Below are positions 57,481-64,000 of a DNA stretch of 64,000 nt, piece by piece; position 1 is the first letter of the stretch, and every line of letters starts with the position of its first letter. Below the pieces are notes generated by a model. That model saw only the letters and a list, made by a program, of their open reading frames with translations, had not been told where the DNA came from and did no database searches. The stretch is from Ochotona curzoniae (taxonomy: Eukaryota > Chordata > Mammalia > Lagomorpha > Ochotonidae). The stretch covers positions 8,368,001-8,432,000 of the forward strand of contig NW_024464918.1 of NCBI RefSeq assembly GCF_017591425.1, given 5' to 3'. A program made the position numbers and the translations under genes.

Positions 57481-58940
57481 TGCAAGAGGACAGAAATTTG
57501 GAGGAATGCTACTCAAACACAACAGAATCATACTACTAAAATTACTCTTCCCTACTTTTAAAAAATATTCTGTCTTACTAAAACATGACAAAATGAGCAA
57601 CAGTGTACATTGATGGCATACAAGCTTTTCCACATGCATGGACAAACAAGAACCTTTTCATATCAGTTTACGTACAAGAAGTATTATCTTTGGTTTTAAT
57701 TTAAAAAAAAAACTTTAATTTGTAATTAGTTTTTACCAGGTACAATGTGATATATAGATACACTTCTAAGAACATGCTGATATTCCTCTCCTTACTCCTT
57801 CACTCTATGTCCCTCTTTCCATCACGTCTCCTTTCTCCCCCTTCTTTTTCCTAAATTTCTGAGATAAGAGATCCTAGCTACCTACTGGGATCCCAGCAAC
57901 ATCTACCAAAACAATATTTACAGGGAGTTTCTTTGTCCCAAGCTTCTTCTGATAACTTCAACCCCCAGTCACTCAGCTAGGATTCTTTGCCTCTTGAAGC
58001 CAGGTATCCTCTACTAATTCTCTTGCAGAAAACTGAAACCATGGCTCTACTTCTACTTTCTGAATCCACAATCTTCAGGGCTTTCCGTGTCTCAGAGCAA
58101 TTCCCACATCAGGGAGGGACAAGAGGGAAGGACGTCCTGCACACTTACAAACATATAAAAGCACATATACATCTACAGATGTGTACCTCTATACATACAG
58201 TTATAGAAATGTATGCCAATAGAGATGGGTACTGGCTATTTTGGTAGTATTCTCAAAATGATACAGAACTGTAAATAAATCCAAGATATTAAAAAAAAAC
58301 ACCATCTTTTTCTAAATTTTTCTTTAAGAATGCTTTAAAGAATATCTAAAAATCATGTAATTCCAAAAATCACTTGAACAAATCATCCAGAAACAAAGTT
58401 TACAGACTAAACAAGCTTGAATAGAATCAAATCGATTTCAGTTTGAATTTGTTTCTTGCTTTTATCTTTCTTAAAGGTCTTGACCATTAAAATCAGACAG
58501 ATCCTGTTTCAGAATACCTTAAGCAGAGCTTAGATTTTCTTCATTTTATTTCTCTAAACTTGAGAGAGAAGTGCACTGCCTGCACATTCGCTCTTGCAAC
58601 AGGGAGGTCCTAGGTCAATCTTGGGATTTGGCTTAGTAGCAGCCTTTGGGTTGTTCTATCTCACCTTCCCAAGAAGTTCCACTTTTGTAACTCCAGTCTC
58701 TGGAGGTTCTACAAACTACTGATGTTCCTTCTTCATCCTGCTTAACGTGTCTTTACAGGAGGAAAATCCCAGAGGATATTGATGATAGAAAGCCAGGGAA
58801 AGATCGGTGCCTTGAACATAGGCTATGAAGAAATCCATCTTATTGTCAACATATTTATTTCAATGATAACTTTTCCTAAAATGTAGGACAAGGAGACTTC
58901 AAACCAGTTTCTGTATTTCAAGAAATTACAGTATGAGAAT
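57480..58940. other. Mostly single-copy DNA; possible L1 3' end antisense
   Basis: At 57690-57860 'taattagtttttaccaggta', 'cacttctaagaacatgctga' and a C/T-rich run resemble the antisense 3' UTR of lagomorph L1s, but I hold this weakly. An 86-codon plus frame (57987-58247) has no domain. No gene is seen. Confidence 0.3.
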
Positions 58941-59275
58941 GAGGGCTGGTGTTGTGGCATAATGGATAACCCACTGCCCAGAACACTTGCATCCCAAATG
59001 GGCTACCATACGGATAGTTTGTGTTCCACCTGCTCCATTTCTAATCCACTTCTCTGCTAATGGCTTAGAAAAGGCAGCGAAAGATGACCCAAATGCTTGG
59101 GCTACTGCCACCAACATAAGAGACCTGGATGAAACTTTTGGCTCATGGCATCAACCTAACACAGTCCTGGCCATGTGAGAAGTGTGGCCATCTGAGGATT
59201 GGCTGTCTGAGGGGTCAATCAGTGGCAGCAAAGATTTTCTCTGTCTCTCCCTCAATGTCAAATAAGTGAATTCAT
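58940..59275 (+). mobile_element. Old CSINE
   Basis: 'gagggctggtgttgtggcat', 'taatggataacccactgccc', 'cccaaatgggctaccatacg', 'gaaagatgacccaaatgctt', 'cacagtcctggccatgtgag' and 'gattttctctgtctctccct'. It ends in ATAA-rich repeats. Frames at 58926-59178 are shadows. Confidence 0.85.
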
Positions 59276-59537
59276 ACATAAATAAGTGAATAAACACATA
59301 TAACCAGAAATTTCATTTCTTACACTATTTTGTATACCCAGAGAGATCATCATGTGTATGTTAGGTATGTGCTTGGTTATTCTAGGGCCAATGAAAAACA
59401 AACAAAGACAACAGATTTAAAGTTAACAAAAATGGAGACAAAACAGTAAATAATGAAGTCAGGGGTACAGAAACATTACTACCTAAATGGCAAAAGCTGC
59501 AGCCATTTATTAAAGTAAGCATTTTAAAGCTAGCAAG

Positions 59538-59790
59538 CAGGGCAGGCATCTGCTATCTAGGATAGCCACATTTGTTATCAGAGGACAGTTTTTTGTTACT
59601 CCATAATATGGGAAGGAGGAAGTGATGGCCCCCTGGAGTTCCTGCCACTCAGGTGGGAGATCTGGATCGAGTTTCTATCTCTTGCCTTAGTCAGTCCAAG
59701 CTCCCACTAGGACAAGCGTTTGGGGGGGAAGTCAGCAAGGGAAATCTCTGTCTCTCTGCCTTTTAAGCAAAAGAATGAATATAAACAACA
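59538..59790 (+). mobile_element. Old CSINE, strongly diverged
   Basis: 'gggcaggcatctgctatcta', 'gggaaggaggaagtgatggc', 'cactcaggtgggagatctgg', 'tctatctcttgccttagtca' and 'ctctgtctctctgcctttta' keep the CSINE order. Confidence 0.6.
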
Positions 59791-60735
59791 CACACTCAGA
59801 CACTTGGAGAGAGAGAAGTTGTTGTGACCGCCACAGAACTTCTTTAATTCCTATGGTCTCCTTTACTCTCCACAGCTGAGATAGACAGGAGCCCCTTTCA
59901 GAGTTTGCCTGTGAGCACTAAACAGCAAGGCTCACAATTGCAGCTTCATACAATCTAGCTGGATTGTTATTCTTATACAGCCACCGGCTACATCAATAAA
60001 TACAATTGATGCACATCGGTGGGAATAGATCTCAAGGAAGCTTTCTTTTTCCCCGCCCTTGATTCTTCTTTTTTTCTCCAAAACTGAACTCTGTAAGTCC
60101 TACTCAGAAAATTTGGGGATGCATATTAGGAGGGAACAAACTTGCAAACTTCAAAATCTTAAAATCTCTTCTTAGCTGTTTTGTCTATTTTAGAAGATGG
60201 AAACTGACCAGTCTTACTTGCTGTTAAAAAGCTGGGTCACAGGAGATTAACTTCTTAAAGAATGAAAAATATGTTGCCTTTTCCAGAGGAAGGGAAAAAA
60301 AAGTGTCAGTGAGAATAAAGCAATGTTCCAGTAATTCTGAGTAGCTCTTTAGCAATTTTTCAATACTCATCAGTGATAAATTTTTTATAAGGTATGTAAT
60401 TCAGTGGTTCTAACATTTAAATACACTTCTGAGCTATCTATTTAAGTAAAAGATTTTTATAAGGATATGAAATTATTTGCCTTAAAATTATAAAATCATC
60501 GATTGTAGCAGCAATCAGTTTAATAGAAGGATTTCTGTATAATTTTCACATGAAGTATGTAAATTTCTTGAGAGTACCACTTCTATATGTAACAAAAAGA
60601 TTTGTTTTGGAAACACTTGTAAAAAAGACAGGGTTAACTATTTATATATATATATATATATCATATATAATAATGGCTAAAATTTATATCTAGAATTCTT
60701 CACGTACTGTGGATTTATAAAGCAAAGATACTAGT
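59790..60735. other. AT-rich DNA, no gene seen
   Basis: A (TA)n run lies at 60641-60670. No recognised repeat or gene elsewhere. Confidence 0.35.
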
Positions 60736-60749
60736 AAAAAGGAAATTAA

Positions 60750-61035
60750 GCTTATTCTCTCTCTCTCTCTCTCTATTTTCAAGAATCCAACAGACAGAGG
60801 TAGGGCAACAGAACAAAAAGATAGAGCTCTGAATTTGTGGGTTCCCTCTCTTATTGCCCCCAAATGTCAGGGCTGAGTTAAGCCATTTCATCAAGGCAGT
60901 CCAAGTGTGTGGCAACATCTCCTGTCGTTTCCCAGCGTGCATGTCAGCAGGAAACTAGAACTTCAGACGAAAGCCAAGAACACAGCTCAGACAATTCAGT
61001 AGCAATCCTGGGCACATTAAACATGGAGCCAAGCC
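60750..61035 (-). mobile_element. Old CSINE (CSINE3-like), antisense
   Basis: It starts with a (CT)9-like run (60755-60774) and continues 'ttattgcccccaaatgtcag', 'ccagcgtgcatgtcagcagg', 'aaactagaacttcagacgaa' and 'aatcctgggcacattaaaca'. The 'cagcaggaaactaga' core matches 'attagcaggaagctgga' of the older family. Strongly eroded. Confidence 0.5.
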
Positions 61036-61656
61036 CAGCTTACAATGAGATATAAGTCTTCAACCTATGTTTCCAAGAGGATGTTATTGTAATGAAATCT
61101 AACAAAAAAGGAGAGCAAGGTATTGCAAATGCCTAACAGACTCCTCCTGGAAGCTTTGGAAAGCCTTCTCTTAGGACATACACGCCCTCCTTCTGGAATT
61201 CTAAATTTAAAAAGCCCGAAGCACAGGAGATATCCTAAAGCCAAGGAACACTGTGTGGGACTTACCAGTTGAAGACTATCACTCCACTACTCATTGGAAC
61301 GCACCATCACGATAGTCTTCTAACTTGACTTGGCTTATTTTCCTCTTGATGTTTGTAGTCCTTAAAACATGAAACAAAAACCCCCTTTCAAAAAATCCGA
61401 AACAATGTCTTACACATATATATGAATTAAGCAAACCATGTAAGCACTCCTGGTAAAACTGAATAATGATCACTTTCAAAATTCTACCTTTCTGAAACCC
61501 TTAATAAGAAAGAGAAAAATCATCCACTGTCAATGCACGTATAATTTATGCTACAAAAAAATTTTAAGGATACATAGAAAAAATTCTCAAATACAATTTT
61601 GCAGAAGAATTTATGGATTATTAATACAAATCGACATTTGCGTAAAGTAATTCGCC
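61035..61656. other. Single-copy-looking DNA with hairpin, no gene seen
   Basis: It contains the hairpin at 61267-61325. The remainder has no frame or repeat I can name. Confidence 0.35.
61267..61325. repeat. Hairpin: 10-bp stem extended after a bulge
   Basis: gaagactatc (61271-61280) and gatagtcttc (61311-61320) pair exactly across a 30-base loop. Beyond a single bulged T, agtt/aact adds four further pairs. Confidence 0.9.
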
Positions 61657-61987
61657 AGGCCTGGTGCGACAGCCTAGTTGCTAAAACCTTGCCTTGCATG
61701 CATCAGGATCCCATCTGGACAATGGTTTCTGTCCCAGTTGCCCCACTTCCTACCCAGTTCCCTGCTTGTGCCTGGGAAAGCAGTGGAGGATAACACAAAG
61801 CTTTGTGACCCTGCATCTGCATAGAAGACTGGAAAGAAGCTGCAGACTCCTGGCTTCAGACTGGCTCCAGTCCAGCCATTGCAGCTGCTTTGGGAGTGAA
61901 CAAGCAGATGGATGATCTTTCTCTATGTCTCTCCTTCTCTCTGCAAATCTGCCTTCTAACAAAAATAAATAAATCTTCATAAAAACA
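61656..61987 (+). mobile_element. CSINE (pika-type), full length
   Basis: It begins 'aggcctggtgcgacagccta' and continues 'aaccttgccttgcatgcatc', 'gcctgggaaagcagtggagg', 'caaagctttgtgaccctgca', 'ggatgatctttctctatgtc' and 'aaaataaataaatcttcata'. Frames on both strands at 61599-61980 are shadows. Confidence 0.92.
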
Positions 61988-62188
61988 AATACATCCTTAA
62001 AAAACTAACTTCTCTGTAGGAGATATGCATCAATAAATTCATTAATACATCGTGAACATTTTAACAAAATGAAAATCTAATATCTTGGTTCTCACCAAAG
62101 AGATTTATCTTTTTAAAAAACACAAATATCTCTAATTTAATATCTTCTGGAGATATAATCAATATAGACAGATAGGAGAGAGCAAATA

Positions 62189-62503
62189 AGTGCCTTTGTG
62201 GTGGCTCAGGATGCTAATCCTCCACCTGCAAAACCAAAATCTCAGATGGGTGCCAGCTCATGACACATCTTCTCCACTTGCAGTCCAGCTTGTTGCATAT
62301 GGACTACAAAGGCAGCAGAGAATGGTTCAAGTTCTTGGGCCCCTGGAAGATCCAAAAGAAGCTCCTGGCTCCTGGGTTTAGGTGGACTCACCTTTGGCTG
62401 TTGCAGCTATTTGGGGAGTGAACCAGTGATGGAAGACCTCTTTCTCTGCTTTTCTCTGTAAATCTGCCTTTCAAATAAAAATAATTTTTTTCTTTAAAAA
62501 GGT
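62189..62503 (+). mobile_element. CSINE (older type)
   Basis: 'gtgcctttgtggtggctcag', 'gatgctaatcctccacctgc', 'ttcaagttcttgggcccctg', 'aagaagctcctggctcctgg' and 'gcagctatttggggagtgaa'. It ends 'ctgcctttcaaataaaaata'. The 'gctaatcctccacctgc' head is shared with rabbit CSINEs. Confidence 0.9.
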
Positions 62504-62509
62504 AATAAA

Positions 62510-64000
62510 AGCACAAAATTGAAGTAATACATAAAACTATGTCTGTGTATAGATAAGATAATGCATCTGAAAATCCTAAAGATACTGATTATAAAATGTA
62601 ATATAAATTCATAATCTAATAAACTAGCAGACTATTTAATTAACATCAAATACATACAGATGGACTTTATAGATTCTCAAAGATAACACAATTATAAAAG
62701 ATAACTGTACGGAAAACATCTTATTTCAAGTAACAAACTTACAGACTAAAGAACTAGGAATAAAGTTGATACCATTGAATATACTACATCCATGTTATCT
62801 TTATTGAATAGAAAATAGAAATAAAAACACAGAAGGCCAAACCATAAACTTAGGTTCATTCAATAATACAAAACATAGATTACTTTTATATGAACAAAAT
62901 ATTTTCACCACAGTCATATCAACTTATCATCTAAATCTAGACTACTTCATTAAAATATATTATCCTTGTTTTTTAAAAAATGTACAGTATGGATGAATTG
63001 AAGAAAAATATGAGTAATGCAGTTCAAGATAGATGTTCCCAAGTTTGAAACCTGTGAGAAACCCTGCAAACCTTCATTCAAAAATTGTAGATAATGGTAC
63101 AGGTAATGATTAAGGATGGAAAAGTACAATTCAACACATGTACAAAGGAAAATATGGTGTTTTCCATGACATGTGAAATCCTTGGAAGAAAGAAATAAGT
63201 TAATCAACAATGTGGGGACAACTAGGGAGTCATCTATAGGACAAAACTAGATACTATACTTGACATCAGAATATCTACAAATACCTTCCCCTTTTTTAAA
63301 ACTATAAATAGTAGATAAAAATGCAAACTAATTATGCTAGAATAAGGAACTGAAAAAATCTTTTTAGCTTCTAAAGTGCAAAAGTAACACAAGACTCATT
63401 CATTGCCTTAAAACACACCACCACAAATAAACCACAAAGCTGGCCTGAGGGGAACATTATTTTAAGTGTAAATGGTGTATCTGCCTAGTACATAAAAAGT
63501 TCCAAATAGCACAAAACAAAATTGTAATAAAAACTGAGACTAAAAATATGAAGAAAGGTGCAGAAAGAATTAATCAAATGACACACAAATAAAAAATATG
63601 ATCAGTGCCATTCCTAAGACACTAACAAATTAAAATACAAAGAGATGCAATTTCTCACCTATTACATTGACAAAGATTCCAAAATTTTACAATATGGTCC
63701 ATTGGCAATGCTTTGGACAATCAGGTTCCTCTAAAACACTGTTGCAACAACTGCCAAAAAGTATAATTTCCACAAAGGAGAGGTTGGCAATACCAAACAA
63801 AACTGCAAATGCATTAACCCCACAACTCAGCAAACCTACTGTAGGATTTTATTCAGGACAGAACAAAAAATATCCAGTCAGGAAATGCCAGCATAAATGG
63901 TAATCATCCACAGGAATGCTCAAACAGAAAAAGCCTGGCCATAGTCCAAATATTCTGTGTCAGAAGAGTTGTTTAATGAACTACTGCATGCTCACCAAGT
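62510..64000 (+). mobile_element. Old L1 ORF2 fragment running off the window
   Basis: 'ctgaaaatcctaaagatact' (62570) and 'actaaagaactaggaataaa' (62745) resemble the L1 RT-domain text. 'atgcaatttctcacctatta' (63645), 'cattgacaaagattccaaaa' (63665), 'gtccattggcaatgctttgg' (63697) and 'ggttggcaat' resemble the C-terminal part ('tcacctattagattgacaaag...'). It is non-coding. The 78-codon frame at 63667-63903 is a remnant of this L1 text. The middle (62950-63250) is poorly matched. Confidence 0.5.

Noticed and set aside
1..64000. Prokaryotic systems such as CRISPR, toxin-antitoxin, phage or operons
   Set aside because: Repeat content, AT-rich non-coding character and lack of long frames show vertebrate nuclear DNA. 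No such signal is present.

Overview
This window is nuclear DNA from a mammal, almost certainly a lagomorph and most likely a pika (Ochotona). The evidence is the repeat content. More than 20 copies of the lagomorph tRNA-derived C-type SINE (CSINE) are present on both strands. The youngest copies have a body I associate with pikas rather than rabbits (cctagtggctaaagtcctcg at the 5' end, 'cccaaagccttgggaccctg' in the middle, and a 3' end of the type 'ctgtatatctgactttc' followed by an A-rich tail). The species call is an inference from memory of these subfamilies. The DNA is AT-rich, with CpG-poor sequence and microsatellites, typical of a gene desert or a very long intron.

I found no protein-coding gene, no recognisable exon, no tRNA, rRNA or snRNA gene, and nothing prokaryotic (no operon, CRISPR array, phage or insertion sequence). 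Every open reading frame is short (173 codons at most). The longest ones are explained by SINE or L1 sequence, and none of the rest resembles a protein I know.

Layout. 0-8.4 kb: old L1 fragments in both orientations (about 540-1310 minus, 2150-2960 plus, 6610-7560 minus), one young CSINE with clear target-site duplications (4669-4996), a CA/CG microsatellite, a perfect 34-bp palindrome (6225-6258) and a MaLR LTR remnant (8148-8400). 8.4-13.5 kb: mostly single-copy AT-rich DNA. It holds the best candidate for a conserved non-coding element (10380-10970) and a MIR. 13.5-22.4 kb: a long, badly decayed plus-strand L1 into which at least eight CSINEs have inserted. 22.4-34 kb: single-copy DNA with scattered CSINEs, an old L1 3' end (27.8-28.4 kb) and a possible conserved element at 22.9-23.3 kb. 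34-41 kb: MIR, CSINEs, two further possible conserved elements (38.4-39.1 and 40.3-40.6 kb) and a 44-base T tract. 41-50 kb: single-copy DNA, a perfect 24-bp palindrome, the second copy of a dispersed repeat first seen at 39.6-40.1 kb, a TA microsatellite, three MIR pieces and two hAT-type DNA transposon fragments. 50-64 kb: old L1 3' ends, CSINEs, a MLT1-type LTR, a long inverted repeat at 55.4-55.6 kb and a decayed L1 running off the right edge.

Nothing here works together as a pathway. The plausible functional content is regulatory (conserved-looking non-coding blocks), and the remainder is a record of transposon insertion. I did not find a new biological system. The most testable observations are the 10.4-11.0 kb block, the perfect palindromes, the 16-bp inverted repeat near 55.5 kb, and the pair of related repeats at 39.6 and 45.0 kb. 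Repeat assignments were made by eye against remembered consensus sequences, so boundaries are approximate.
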